The notes under the pieces: generated by a model
What the model was told of the DNA's origin: nothing
The model's database searches: none
What the model saw: only the letters and a program-made list of their open reading frames with translations
Part shown: positions 44,607-53,893 of the stretch, in pieces
Layout of the letters: each line of letters opens with the position of its first letter
Numbering within the stretch: position 1 is the stretch's first letter
NCBI GenBank assembly: GCA_045591035.1
Contig: JAZNSG010000017.1
Location: 1-64,000 of the forward strand
DNA: 64,000 bases
Direction of reading: 5' to 3'
From: SIG440 sp045591035
Lineage (GTDB): Bacteria > Bacillota > Clostridia > Monoglobales > Monoglobaceae
Translations under genes and position numbers: made by a program

Positions 44607-44882
44607 TTACTTATTTTGAGAATCAAGTCTTTTGTTCCTGAAATAAAGACAAAGATCTGCAGTAACCATCAGAAAGTTCAATACATAAAAGAACAAAACG
44701 TACCATTTAAAACTTTCAGCCGTAAGCTTTGCAGTTATCCCACATATGTACCCTACAAATATAAACAGCAAAAAAGCAAGACTTTTCCCCTTGGCTGTTC
44801 TGACTTTATATGACTTAATTACACTCATAGGCCAAGATAAGCCAAATAATACGACCATTCCAATCTCAAATATTTCTGACAT
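44607..44882 (-). CDS. Small three-helix membrane protein, PQ-loop/SemiSWEET-like
   Basis: A 91-residue membrane protein with three predicted helices. GLSWPMSVIKSYKVRTAKGKS followed by a second helix FLLFIFVGYICGI resembles the PQ-loop repeat (GxxxxPQxxxxxxxkSxxGxS) with W-P in place of P-Q, as in SemiSWEET transporters. Start ATG 44882 with GGGAGGAAAG upstream. Lies between the acyl-CoA ligase and iorA in the tyrosine T-box operon, so it could export an aromatic acid or related small molecule. Family call is tentative. Confidence 0.7.
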   Translation of the reverse strand: MSEIFEIGMVVLFGLSWPMSVIKSYKVRTAKGKSLAFLLFIFVGYICGITAKLTAESFKWYVLFFYVLNFLMVTADLCLYFRNKRLDSQNK

Positions 44883-44901
44883 TTTCTTTCCTCCCAAAAT
44901 A

Positions 44902-46539
44902 CTATTTAATCTCATTCTGCTGAGCAACAACGCTCTCGCCGCAATAAAACTGTCTAAGTTTTGGCTTTTCTATCTTTCCTGTTGGATTTCTGGGTACATC
45001 CGCAAAAATAATTTTTCTGGGACGCTTATATCTGGGAAGTTCCAGGCAGAAGTCCTGAATTTCTTCTTCTGTGGCTGATAAACCCTCTTTAATCTGTATA
45101 ATTGCCGCCGCAATCTCACCAAGTCGGGCATCAGGAAGTCCGATAACAGCCACATCACTTATTTTATCATTTTTCCTTAAGAAATCTTCTATCTGAACGG
45201 GATAAAGGTTTTCACCGCCTGAGATAATGACGTCTTTTTTTCGGTCCACAAGGAATATGAAACCATCCTCGTCTTCGGTTGCCATATCTCCGGTGAACAA
45301 CCATCCATCTTTAAGCACGTCGTTTGTTGCCTTTTCATCTTTATAGTATGCAGTCATAACTCCGGGACCTTTGACTGCAAGTTCGCCAACATCGCCTTTG
45401 GTTACCATATTGCCTTGTTCGTCAACAATCTTTGTCTCCCAACCAAATCCCGCTTTTCCAATTGCACCGACCTTGTGTTCATTTTCAACCCCAAGATGTA
45501 CACAACCGGGACCAATCGACTCAGAGAGTCCATAGTTTGTATCATATTGATGCTTTGGAAAAACCTGTTTCCAGCGTTTTATAAGGCTGGGTGGAACAGG
45601 CTGAGCGCCAATATGCATAAGTCTCCACATATCCAATGAATAATCTGAAAGATTAATTTCGCCACGTTCGATTGCATCAAGAATATCCTGAGCCCACGGC
45701 ACAAGCAGCCACACAATCGTACAGCTTTCCTCAGACACTGCCTTTAAAATCCACTCAGGCTTAATTCCCTTGAGAATAACAGCTTTGCCACCAACTAAAA
45801 AGCTGCCGAACCAATGCATTTTTGCGCCTGTATGATAAAGAGGCGGTATACAAAGAAAAACATCATCTTTAGTTTGTGAATGATGGTTCTGTTCGGTCAT
45901 AGCAGCATGAACCAGGCTTCTGTGTTTATGTATAATAGCCTTGGGAAAACCCGTTGTTCCTGAAGAAAAATAAATTGCAGCGTCGTCGTCATCTGTAATT
46001 TTTATCTCAGGGCTTTTGCTTGAGCAATAGGTCACAAGACTGTCATAGTTCTCAGCAAATGTAGGGCAATCCTCGCCATGATAAAGCCATAACTTTACAC
46101 GTTTTACCCGATTGCAAATCTGTTCAACTCTACCCGTAAATTCAGGTCCGAAGATAATAGCATCAGCATCCGAAAGTTCAAGGCAGTACTTTATTTCATC
46201 TGCCGCATAACGATAATTAAGGGGTACAGCCATAGCACCGGTCTTAAGTATCCCGAAATACACCGGCAGCCATTCAATACAGTTCATAAGCAGAATTGCA
46301 ACCTTATCCCCCTTTTTAATACCTCTGGTGAGTAGAAAATTGGCAAATCGGTTCGCACGTTTATTGAACTCGCTCCAGTTGATTTCCTTTCTGTAAGCTT
46401 CATTTGGGTTAGACTCAATCAACGAATATTCTCTCCATGTCATTCTGGATTGATTTTCCAATTGAGGATTTATCTCAACAAGGCTAACATCATTTGGATA
46501 AAAATCCGCATTTTTTTGTAAAATTTCTGTAATCGGCAT
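44902..46539 (-). CDS. Acyl-CoA synthetase (AMP-forming) of the aromatic operon
   Basis: Acyl-adenylate-forming ligase of 545 residues. Motifs: AIYFSSGTTGFPKAIIHKH (about 195), YGLSESIGPG (about 335), GWLFTGDMATEDEDGF and DRKKDVIISGGENLYP (about 430-460), and the C-terminal catalytic Lys in NPTGKIEKPKLR. Complete and intact, unlike the paaK-type gene four genes downstream, so it could supply or replace its activity. Substrate is probably an aromatic or short-chain acid, from context only. Ribosome site AAAGGAGA. Confidence 0.92.
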   Translation of the reverse strand: MPITEILQKNADFYPNDVSLVEINPQLENQSRMTWREYSLIESNPNEAYRKEINWSEFNKRANRFANFLLTRGIKKGDKVAILLMNCIEWLPVYFGILKTGAMAVPLNYRYAADEIKYCLELSDADAIIFGPEFTGRVEQICNRVKRVKLWLYHGEDCPTFAENYDSLVTYCSSKSPEIKITDDDDAAIYFSSGTTGFPKAIIHKHRSLVHAAMTEQNHHSQTKDDVFLCIPPLYHTGAKMHWFGSFLVGGKAVILKGIKPEWILKAVSEESCTIVWLLVPWAQDILDAIERGEINLSDYSLDMWRLMHIGAQPVPPSLIKRWKQVFPKHQYDTNYGLSESIGPGCVHLGVENEHKVGAIGKAGFGWETKIVDEQGNMVTKGDVGELAVKGPGVMTAYYKDEKATNDVLKDGWLFTGDMATEDEDGFIFLVDRKKDVIISGGENLYPVQIEDFLRKNDKISDVAVIGLPDARLGEIAAAIIQIKEGLSATEEEIQDFCLELPRYKRPRKIIFADVPRNPTGKIEKPKLRQFYCGESVVAQQNEIK

Positions 46540-46620
46540 TTGTCTACTATCTCCTTTGCAAGATGGCAGAAAAGGCTGCCTGAAAAACAGACAAACCTTT
46601 TCTTAAATTCACTTAATGTA

Positions 46621-48168
46621 TCAGTCACCCAAAGACTTCTTTGCAGTAACTACTACTTCTTTATTATAACAAGCAAACATTTCTTCTGTCAAGTTTTTGT
46701 CGGGCTTCTTTGAAATAATACTTACAATCGGAACAATAACGAGACCGCCAACCATCGCTATAACACCGCTGTTGATTGGTGATTGCAAAATCTGAGGGAA
46801 GGAGCCACGCATAAGCATGTTGAGAATCATTATTCCTGCACCAAAAATGAAACTTGCCCAAACCGATGTTTTGGTAGCCTTCTTCCAATAGAGGCCATAC
46901 ATAAACGGAGCAAGGAATGCACCTGCCAAAGCGCCCCATGAAATACCCATCATATCCGCAATAGCGCTTAGCTTATCCTTGTTAAGTGCTATGTAGGCAG
47001 AAATTACAATGAATACAACAATCAACACTCTCATGATAAAGACCTGCTTCTTTTCGGTCATATCTTTGATAACATGCCCTTTCAAAAGGTCGAGAGTGAG
47101 AGTTGAACTTGAAGCCAGAACAAGCGATGAAAGCGTTGACATTGAAGCCGAAAGCACCAAAACAATAACAATTGCAATCAGGATATCCGGAAGGCCTGAA
47201 AGCATTGTTGGTATAATTGCATCAAAACCTCCAACTATTGAGCCATCCGCAGCAAAGCTTAACTTATCTGTGAACAATCTGCCAAAACCGCCAAGGAAAT
47301 AACAACCACCTGCAACAATAACAGCAAATATCGTTGAAATAATTGTACCCTTTGTAATATCCTTTTCACTTTTAATTGCATAGAACTTTTGAACCATCTG
47401 CGGAAGTCCCCATGTACCAAGATATGACAGTATAACAACAAACATAAGGTTAAGTGGGTCAGGACCAAAGAATGAGTTGAAAGCACCGGGAGCATTGCCA
47501 TCGATGTGTACTTCCGCCAGTCCGTTAAGTGCTTCAATGAAGCCTCCGTTTTGACTAAGCACAGCCGCAATAACAGCAATAATACCGACAATCATTATAA
47601 TTCCCTGAATAAAATCGTTTATTGCTGTTGCCATATAACCACCGGCAATAACATAAATGCCTGTAAGCACTGCCATAACAATAACACAAGTGTCATAGGA
47701 AATATAATTCCCGAATGCCATATCAAAAAGTCTTGAAAGGCCATTATACAGTGACGCTGTATACGGAATAAGAAAAATAAAAACAATTACAGACGCAGCA
47801 ATTTTCAATGCAGGACTGCTATATCTCTTGCCAAAAAATTCAGGCATAGTTGAGCTTTCAAGATGCTGACTCATAAGTCTTGTTCTGCGGCCCAGTACCA
47901 TCCAGGCAAGAAGTGAACCAAGTACAGCATTTCCAATACCAATCCAGGTTGAAGCTATACCAAACTTCCAACCAAACTGACCGGCATATCCCACAAATAT
48001 AACTGCCGAAAAATACGATGTTCCATAAGCAAAAGCCGTAAGCCAGGGACCTACCGCTCTGCCGCCAAGAACAAAGCCCCGAACATCAGTAGAGTGTTTT
48101 CTGCAATACAGTCCGACTGCAATCATTGCCGCAAAGAAAACAACCAACAAACCAATTTTTAATACCAT
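46621..48168 (-). CDS. Sodium:solute symporter (SSS family), probable aromatic amino-acid transporter
   Basis: Na+-coupled membrane importer of the SSS family with about 13 hydrophobic segments in 515 residues. The Na+/substrate signature regions are visible: GGRAVGPWLTAFAYGTSYFS (about 28-47), the conserved GYAGQFGWKFGI and GTWGLPQMVQKFYAIKSEKD (about 252). Start ATG 48168 with AAAGGAAG; an upstream extension would run into the T-box terminator. As first gene after a T-box whose specifier reads UAC it is likely to take up tyrosine or other aromatic amino acids; the family alone does not show this. Confidence 0.9.
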   Translation of the reverse strand: MVLKIGLLVVFFAAMIAVGLYCRKHSTDVRGFVLGGRAVGPWLTAFAYGTSYFSAVIFVGYAGQFGWKFGIASTWIGIGNAVLGSLLAWMVLGRRTRLMSQHLESSTMPEFFGKRYSSPALKIAASVIVFIFLIPYTASLYNGLSRLFDMAFGNYISYDTCVIVMAVLTGIYVIAGGYMATAINDFIQGIIMIVGIIAVIAAVLSQNGGFIEALNGLAEVHIDGNAPGAFNSFFGPDPLNLMFVVILSYLGTWGLPQMVQKFYAIKSEKDITKGTIISTIFAVIVAGGCYFLGGFGRLFTDKLSFAADGSIVGGFDAIIPTMLSGLPDILIAIVIVLVLSASMSTLSSLVLASSSTLTLDLLKGHVIKDMTEKKQVFIMRVLIVVFIVISAYIALNKDKLSAIADMMGISWGALAGAFLAPFMYGLYWKKATKTSVWASFIFGAGIMILNMLMRGSFPQILQSPINSGVIAMVGGLVIVPIVSIISKKPDKNLTEEMFACYNKEVVVTAKKSLGD

Positions 48169-48197
48169 TTTTGAAAACTTCCTTTCTCTTTGAGGAC

Positions 48198-48465
48198 AAA
48201 AAAAACCGTCCTCTTGTTTTTCAACAGAGGACGGGAATTCCCGTGGTACCACCTCAATTCACCAACACCTCACGATGTCGGCCTTAAAAGGTATCTGATA
48301 AATACCTCGGTTCTGTGACGGGAACTCCCGTTGCAGCCTACTCATTTCTTTTCGGTGCACCGCTAACAGAATGTATTCGGCCACGCTTCCGTCATTGCCT
48401 CGCAGCAACCGGCAACTCTCTCCAGACTTTCACGCACTTACTTGTTTCTGCTCAAACGCGTTTAC
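48198..48465 (-). ncRNA. T-box riboswitch, tyrosine (UAC) specifier
   Basis: T-box GAGGTGGTACCACGG at 48240-48255 (minus), AGAGAG with a TTGCC/GGCAA distal hairpin, loop-E strands AAGTA (near 48438-48442) and GAA, and UAC right after GAA at 48375-48373, followed by A as is usual. The terminator, a 12-bp stem with T8, is at 48198-48234. Uncharged tRNA-Tyr should switch on the downstream transporter and aryl-pyruvate oxidoreductase operon. Confidence 0.92.
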
Positions 48466-48471
48466 ACCTAT

Positions 48472-48500
48472 ATGCTAACAGATTTATGCTCTAAAGTCAA
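48472..48500 (-). promoter_or_regulatory. Sigma-A promoter of the tyrosine T-box operon
   Basis: TTGACT and TAGCAT on the minus strand, 17-base spacer, immediately upstream of the T-box. Confidence 0.7.
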
Positions 48501-48527
48501 GTTTTTTTGACAAAAATTTTTAAAATT

Positions 48528-50375
48528 TTAAGATTTATCTTTTACATTTAGCGAGCGCATTGAATTGAGTATTGCTATAACCGACACGCCTACATCTGCA
48601 AAAACTGCCTCCCACATACTTGATACTCCAAAAACCCCAAGTATCATAACCAGAATTTTTATTCCTATTGCGATTATTATATTCTCTTTCACTATACTCA
48701 TAGTGCGTTTTGAAAGTCTTATGGCTAAAGGAAGCTTTCTCAGGTCATCATCCATTATAACAATGTCAGCCGCCTCAATTGCTGCATCAGAACCCAAAGC
48801 ACCCATTGCAATACCAACATCCGAAAGGCTTAATACCGGAGCGTCATTTACGCCGTCACCCACATAAGCTAATGTTGTTTTTTGGGGTTTTTCGGAAATA
48901 AGTCGTTCAAGATGCAATACTTTTTCGTCAGGCAAAAGTTCACTGCATATTTCATTAAGGGAAAGTTCTCTGCCTACGGATTCTGCAGCATCTTTTTTGT
49001 CACCACTGAGCATAATCTGATGCTTGACTCCCATTTTTCTCAACTCTAATAATGAGTTCTTTGCTTCTTTTTTTATTTCATCATTTATACTAATTGTCCC
49101 CAGAAGAAGTCTGTTTTTGGTTACATATATGGTTGTCCCTGCATCATTATAATCTGTAGAGTTTATATTTAATTCTGTTAGAGCAGTTTTATTCCCGATA
49201 AGAATTTCATCGCCATCAAGAGCAAAAGACATTCCTTTTCCCGGCAATTCAGCTAAATTACAAACACGTTCTTCATTTATCTCATTTTGATAAGCCAAGA
49301 CCACAGATTTTGCTATAGGATGGTTGCTGTAAAATTCTCCATGAGCCGCAATCTCAAGAATTTCATCAGCTTTGGCTGAAACTTCCACTATTTTTGAAAC
49401 AGAAAACTTGCCCTTTGTAAGTGTACCCGTTTTGTCAAATACCATAGTTCTGCATTTACTTAATGTTTCTATAAAATTTGAGCCTTTTATGAGTATCCCG
49501 ACCTTGGATGCTCCACCAATACCGCCAAAGAATGCTAATGGCACTGATATCACCAAGGCACAAGGACAGGAAATAACCAGAAACATCAACGCTCTGTGAA
49601 ACCAAAGCTGAAAATCCCCAATAAAGATTGGCAAAATCAATCCAATTATAACAGCGCACAAAACAACAATGGGTGTATAGTACCTTGCAAATTTTGAAAT
49701 AAAGTTTTCGGATACCGCCTTCTTTTCAATTGCATTTTCTACCATATCAAGGATTTTTGAAACGGTTGACATTGAATATTCCTTTTCAACTCTGACTTTA
49801 AGAACTCCGCTAAGATTAATGCAACCGCTTATTACAGCATCTCCCTCTTTTGTATGTCTTGGAATTGATTCACCTGTAAGATTTGAAGTGTCTACATTCG
49901 AACTACCGTTTATAACAATACCATCAACAGGAATTTTTTCACCAGGTCTGACAATTATGTATTCTCCGACCTTGAGCTCTTCAGGGTCCACCTCATATTC
50001 CTTGCCATCCCTCTCAATGGTTGCATATTCAGGAGCCATAGCCATAAGCTGTGAAATAGATTTTCTGCTTTTCCCCAATGCTATACTTTGAAAAAGCTCA
50101 CCAATTTGATAAAACAGCATAACAAAAACAGCTTCACCATATTCGCCTAAGACAATTGCACCTATAGTGGCAATAGACATCAAAAAATTTTCATCAAAAA
50201 AATGTATATTGAGTATATTTTCAAAGGATTTTTTCAATACATCAAATCCAATTAAAATGTACGCACACCCAAAAAGAACTAAACTTATAACCTTATGATT
50301 TATCAAGTAAGCTAAAACAAGCAATACAAAACTCAGACAAATCCTCATTGTCATATTTTTTTGTTTACTTATCAA
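48528..50375 (-). CDS. Heavy-metal translocating P1B-type ATPase (Cd/Zn/Pb class)
   Basis: Membrane efflux pump for soft divalent metals. The 615 residues contain the metal-site motif SCPCALVIS (about 270), the phosphorylation site VFDKTGTLTKG (about 315), the HP dipeptide in SNHPIAKSV, and GDGVNDAPVLSLSDVGIAMG (about 505). The usual N-terminal HMA domain is absent because it is encoded by the separate small gene just upstream. Start is TTG 50375 with GGGGATGAG before it; an ATG eight codons on is an alternative. CPC plus the CadC-type repressor favours Cd2+/Zn2+/Pb2+. Confidence 0.95.
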   Translation of the reverse strand: MISKQKNMTMRICLSFVLLVLAYLINHKVISLVLFGCAYILIGFDVLKKSFENILNIHFFDENFLMSIATIGAIVLGEYGEAVFVMLFYQIGELFQSIALGKSRKSISQLMAMAPEYATIERDGKEYEVDPEELKVGEYIIVRPGEKIPVDGIVINGSSNVDTSNLTGESIPRHTKEGDAVISGCINLSGVLKVRVEKEYSMSTVSKILDMVENAIEKKAVSENFISKFARYYTPIVVLCAVIIGLILPIFIGDFQLWFHRALMFLVISCPCALVISVPLAFFGGIGGASKVGILIKGSNFIETLSKCRTMVFDKTGTLTKGKFSVSKIVEVSAKADEILEIAAHGEFYSNHPIAKSVVLAYQNEINEERVCNLAELPGKGMSFALDGDEILIGNKTALTELNINSTDYNDAGTTIYVTKNRLLLGTISINDEIKKEAKNSLLELRKMGVKHQIMLSGDKKDAAESVGRELSLNEICSELLPDEKVLHLERLISEKPQKTTLAYVGDGVNDAPVLSLSDVGIAMGALGSDAAIEAADIVIMDDDLRKLPLAIRLSKRTMSIVKENIIIAIGIKILVMILGVFGVSSMWEAVFADVGVSVIAILNSMRSLNVKDKS

Positions 50376-50391
50376 AAACTCATCCCCTAAA

Positions 50392-50610
50392 CTAAAAATG
50401 AATTACAAAATTTTTATCAATCTTTTTACATACTTTTTCAATTTGAGGCAAAAGCATCTCAAAATCTTTCTCTTGAGCAACCAAAGTAATTTTTTGGGTG
50501 AGAAAGTTTACCATAGCATCTTCAACGCCCTCAAGTTCCTTTATTCCTGCCTCCATTTTTGCCGCACAATTTGCACAATCCAAATTTTCTATATTAAACC
50601 GCTTTTTCAT
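50392..50610 (-). CDS. Stand-alone heavy-metal-associated (HMA) domain protein
   Basis: A 72-residue metal-binding domain with NIENLDCANCAAKMEAGIKEL, i.e. the CxxC motif and the ferredoxin-like fold of HMA domains. It presumably hands metal to the adjacent ATPase, which lacks its own HMA domain. The two genes are 16 bp apart and in different frames; each has its own start, so this looks like a natural split and not a recent frameshift. Confidence 0.93.
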   Translation of the reverse strand: MKKRFNIENLDCANCAAKMEAGIKELEGVEDAMVNFLTQKITLVAQEKDFEMLLPQIEKVCKKIDKNFVIHF

Positions 50611-50622
50611 ATTTATAATCTC

Positions 50623-50985
50623 CTATTCCTCAATATGGTCCATTCCCTGACCAATTATTGTTCTGACATGTTCGTCGGCAAGGGAATATATAACCGTTTT
50701 GCCCTCACGTCTGAACTTCACCAACCTCGCCCTGCTGAGTGTTCTCAATTGATGCGATATTGCAGAAACTGTCAAATTAAGAAGAGACGCAATATCACAA
50801 ACACAAAGCTCCGACTCAAACAAAGCATAAAGAATTTTTATTCTTGTTGAATCCCCAAAAACCTTATACAGCTCCGCCAGTTCATAAAGAACTTCATCTT
50901 CGGGCATACCTTCAGTAACTTTTCGAACAACATCATCATTAGCTCTCAAAAAATCGCAAACAGGCATTCCGTTCTTTTCTTCCAC
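50623..50985 (-). CDS. ArsR/SmtB-family metal-responsive repressor (CadC-like)
   Basis: Dimeric winged-helix repressor released from DNA by metal. The 120 residues include the alpha-3 metal-site motif ELCVCDIASLLN (about 60) and the recognition helix VSAISHQLRTLSRARLVKFRREG. The N-terminal Cys in MPVCDF could complete a CadC-type alpha-3N site. I choose GTG 50985 as start because AGAGG lies seven bases upstream. The operator at 51001-51034 overlaps its promoter, so it controls itself, the HMA protein and the ATPase. Confidence 0.92.
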   Translation of the reverse strand: MEEKNGMPVCDFLRANDDVVRKVTEGMPEDEVLYELAELYKVFGDSTRIKILYALFESELCVCDIASLLNLTVSAISHQLRTLSRARLVKFRREGKTVIYSLADEHVRTIIGQGMDHIEE

Positions 50986-51000
50986 ATTATCACCTCTTAA

Positions 51001-51059
51001 TAATAACATTTGAACATTTGCTCAAATGTTATTATATCCCATTAAGCTTATTTTGTCAA
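51001..51059 (-). promoter_or_regulatory. Promoter and inverted-repeat operator of the metal-efflux operon
   Basis: Minus-strand TTGACA (51054-51059) and TATAAT (51031-51036), 17-base spacer. A perfect 13-bp inverted repeat TAATAACATTTGA / TCAAATGTTATTA with 8-base centre (51001-51034) overlaps the -10 element and start site, as expected for a CadC/SmtB-type operator. Confidence 0.85.
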
Positions 51060-51073
51060 TAGGATAAAAAAAG

Positions 51074-51104
51074 GGGATGAAAAATCAAATTGATTTTTCA
51101 TCCC
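51074..51104 (-). terminator. Terminator of pyk
   Basis: Fifteen-base arms GGGATGAAAAATCAA and TTGATTTTTCATCCC, then a seven-T run on the minus strand, 8 bp after the pyk stop. Confidence 0.85.
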
Positions 51105-51111
51105 TAAAGTA

Positions 51112-52524
51112 TTATATTGTTTCAATTTTTATTGTATCTGTATTGCCCGAAATACCGTTTGGTTTTCCGCCTGTTATTATTATCCGGTCACCTTCCTTCA
51201 GGTGAAACATCTCCTCAGCCTTCTTTTTTGCAACATAAAACAGCACCTCAGTTGATGGATATGACTCTACAACCACAGGGGTTATGCCCCATGACAGCGA
51301 AAGCTGTCTGCCTGTTTTCTCGTTTGTTGTAAGCCCGATAATATCAACGGGAGGCCTGAAACGCGAAACCATACGGGCAGTTCTTCCCGAATATGAACAC
51401 ACTACAATCGCACTTGCATTTAGGTCCACCGCCATACCGCAAGTGGAATGGGATATTGCATCTATTGTATTTTCAATAACAAAGGTATTCTGTCTGAATC
51501 TTTTTGCATAGCGAATATTTTGTTCTGTCTCCTCTGCGATTTTTGCCATAGCAGCTACTGACTCAATTGGATATTTCCCCGCAGCAGTTTCACCTGATAG
51601 CATAATTGCACTTGTTCCGTCATAAACAGCATTAGCTACATCAGAAATTTCTGCTCGCGTAGGACGAGGATTATAAATCATGGATTCAAGCATTTCAGTT
51701 GCAGTTATAACTCTTCTTCCCAGCATACGACATTTTGTAATCAAAAGCTTTTGTATTGCAGGAAGCTTTTCGTATGCAATTTCGACTCCCATATCTCCTC
51801 TGCCTATCATTATCCCAGAACATTCTTCGCAGATTTCCTCTATGTTGTCAATTCCGGATTGATTTTCAATTTTGGCAATAAGTTCAACATTGCATCCACC
51901 ATGCTTAAACAGAAAATCTTTTACATCAATTAAATCTTGTTTGCAGGATACGAACGAACAAGCAATAAAATCTATATCATTTTCCAGTCCGAATAACAAA
52001 TCCTTTTTATCCTGTTCAGAAAGATAGGTTTGCTTCAAAACCTTGTTTGGAAAGCTCATACTCTTTCTATCCGAGACTTCTCCGCCACAAAGCACTTTGC
52101 ATCGAATGTCATTCCCCTCAACAGCCTCAACTTCAAAAATAACAAGACCATTATTTAAGAGAATTCTGTCACCTTTATTGATATCCTTTGTGAGTCCTTT
52201 ATAGCTAACTGAGACTTTATTTTCATTACCAACAATTTCGTCAGTAGTGAAAATAAACTTGTCACCATCATTAAGAAAAATCTTTTTATTCTCAAAAATT
52301 CCAATTCTGTATTCAGGACCCTTGGTATCAAGCAAAACAGCAATATGAAGTCCGAGCTTTTCTCTTACTTTTTTAACCAATTCAATTGTTCTCTTGTGAT
52401 CCTCATGGGTACCATGAGAAAAGTTTATTCTTGCAACATCCATACCCGCCATACACATTTTTGTTAATGTTTCTTCGTTTTGTGATGCCGGACCAATAGT
52501 ACAAATTATCTTAGTTTTACGCAA
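51112..52524 (-). CDS. pyk: Pyruvate kinase
   Basis: Final ATP-forming step of glycolysis. The 470-residue length is the short form without the extra C-terminal PEP-utiliser domain of Bacillus-type enzymes. Motifs: KIICTIGPASQNEETL, MDVARINFSHGTHEDH (about 28), the family signature LIAKIENQSGIDNIEEI (about 215, active-site Lys) and MIGRGDMGVEIAYEKLPAIQ (about 240). The start is TTG with AGGAGG eight bases upstream. Monocistronic. Confidence 0.97.
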   Translation of the reverse strand: MRKTKIICTIGPASQNEETLTKMCMAGMDVARINFSHGTHEDHKRTIELVKKVREKLGLHIAVLLDTKGPEYRIGIFENKKIFLNDGDKFIFTTDEIVGNENKVSVSYKGLTKDINKGDRILLNNGLVIFEVEAVEGNDIRCKVLCGGEVSDRKSMSFPNKVLKQTYLSEQDKKDLLFGLENDIDFIACSFVSCKQDLIDVKDFLFKHGGCNVELIAKIENQSGIDNIEEICEECSGIMIGRGDMGVEIAYEKLPAIQKLLITKCRMLGRRVITATEMLESMIYNPRPTRAEISDVANAVYDGTSAIMLSGETAAGKYPIESVAAMAKIAEETEQNIRYAKRFRQNTFVIENTIDAISHSTCGMAVDLNASAIVVCSYSGRTARMVSRFRPPVDIIGLTTNEKTGRQLSLSWGITPVVVESYPSTEVLFYVAKKKAEEMFHLKEGDRIIITGGKPNGISGNTDTIKIETI

Positions 52525-52562
52525 TATGTCAGCCTCCTAAAAAATTTATGCATCAGCAGAAT

Positions 52563-53120
52563 TCAAATAATTTGCAAATGCTCCAATAATATTTTAACCC
52601 CCATTAAAATAAGTACAACGCCACCGACAAATTCAGACTTTGACTTATACTTTCCACCAAAGCGATTTCCTATGAAAACTCCCAAAACAGAAAAAACAAA
52701 TGTCGTCATACCAATGAAACTTATGGCAGGAATAATATTTACCTGCATCAGTGCAAATGTAATTCCTACCGCAAGAGCATCTATGCTTGTAGCTACCGCA
52801 AGAGGAAACATAGCTCTCGGTCTGAAAGAACAATCAACGCACTCAGATTCTTCAAGGGATTCCCTAATCATATTAAATCCTATTATACCCAAAAGCACAA
52901 ATACAATCCAATGGTCAATGCTTGTTAAAAGATGCTCGAACCGACTTCCCAGCCAATACCCTAAAAGCGGCATGAGTGCTTGAAATCCACCAAAATAAAC
53001 ACCTGTAATTAACGCATTCTTTTTATAAAGTTTAAGGACTGATAATCCTTTACATATACTAACAGCAAAAGCATCTGCAGAAACGCTTACTGCTATAACA
53101 AGAAGTTCCCAAATTTCCAT
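52563..53120 (-). CDS. mntP: Putative manganese efflux pump MntP
   Basis: Membrane protein exporting Mn2+. The 185 residues form six helices in two repeats, each with the acidic metal-site pattern: VSVSADAFAVSICKGL (about 12) and VATSIDALAVGITFAL (about 110). GGAGG ribosome site. I looked for a Mn-sensing yybP-ykoY riboswitch in the 200 bp upstream and saw none. Confidence 0.94.
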   Translation of the reverse strand: MEIWELLVIAVSVSADAFAVSICKGLSVLKLYKKNALITGVYFGGFQALMPLLGYWLGSRFEHLLTSIDHWIVFVLLGIIGFNMIRESLEESECVDCSFRPRAMFPLAVATSIDALAVGITFALMQVNIIPAISFIGMTTFVFSVLGVFIGNRFGGKYKSKSEFVGGVVLILMGVKILLEHLQII

Positions 53121-53276
53121 TTAATAATCCTCCAAGGACCATAATATATTTATCAAAATACCTTTCAGCAGTTTTTTCATTGACATATAAAGGCTCATCG
53201 CATCCAGATATATAATAGATATTACTTTCCGGAACCGGTTTTGTTTATATCCGTAAAAGAACCTCTGCTCACACTT

Positions 53277-53309
53277 AAAGACAATTTGCACATTGTGCAA
53301 ATTGTCTTT
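53277..53309. terminator. Perfect 15-bp hairpin downstream of the phosphate cotransporter
   Basis: AAAGACAATTTGCAC and its exact complement around a 3-base loop, 8 bp past the end of the PhoU-like part. T-tracts are short, so termination is likely but not certain. Confidence 0.55.
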
Positions 53310-53317
53310 AATTATTT

Positions 53318-53893
53318 TTATTCCATATAATACTTCTTTTTATACTGTTCGTACATTTCGGTAAAGTCCGTTTCTTTTCCAGTCTTTATACGATTCAGAT
53401 ATTCATGCGCCTCGAATGAGTCATTTGCAATTTCGATAAAGCATACCGCAATATTTGAACAATGGTCGGAAATTCTTTCGCAGTTGGTTAAAAGGTCAGA
53501 AAGAATAAACCCAAGTTCCATTGTGCAATCTCCCTGTCTGAGTCTGGAAATATGACCGTTTTTAATTTTTCTTTTAAGTCTGTCAATAACCTGCTCTAAA
53601 GGTTCCACCTTCATTGCTAAATCCAGATTATCTTCAACCAAGGTAGTAACCGCAAGGTCCAGGATTTCCGATACCGCACTGATGATAACCTTGATATCCT
53701 CTGTTGCTTTTTGAGAGAATGTAATCTTTTTTTCATTAATTTCTTTAGCCGCTTCAGCTATGTTGAGCGCATGGTCCGAAATTCTTTCTATATCACCAAT
53801 ACAATGCAAAAGCTCAGTAACAACCTTGCTATCTTTAGCCGATACAGCGTTTGCTGCTATTTTAACCAGATAAGAACTGGTTTTATCCTCATA
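53318..53893 (-). pseudogene. Na/Pi cotransporter, C-terminal PhoU-like part downstream of an in-frame TAA
   Basis: Same frame as the membrane part at 53894-55084, separated only by TAA. The frame runs on as YEDKTSSYLVKIAANAV, then HCIGDIERISDHALNIAEAA and LLTNCERISDHCSNIAVC, the two helical PhoU signatures. About 191 codons. No good start or ribosome site exists after the stop (only a TTG at 53809), so it is translated only by read-through if at all. Together the two parts make 588 residues, the usual length of this cotransporter type. Confidence 0.85.

Noticed and set aside
48528..50610. Frameshift splitting one HMA-containing cadA into two genes
   Set aside because: The HMA protein is a complete 72-residue domain with its own stop and the ATPase has its own ribosome site and start; such split organisation is common in Firmicutes.
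53121..53276. Manganese riboswitch or gene remnant upstream of mntP
   Set aside because: No yybP-ykoY conserved elements seen; a short open stretch on the minus strand has no start, no ribosome site and no recognisable homology.
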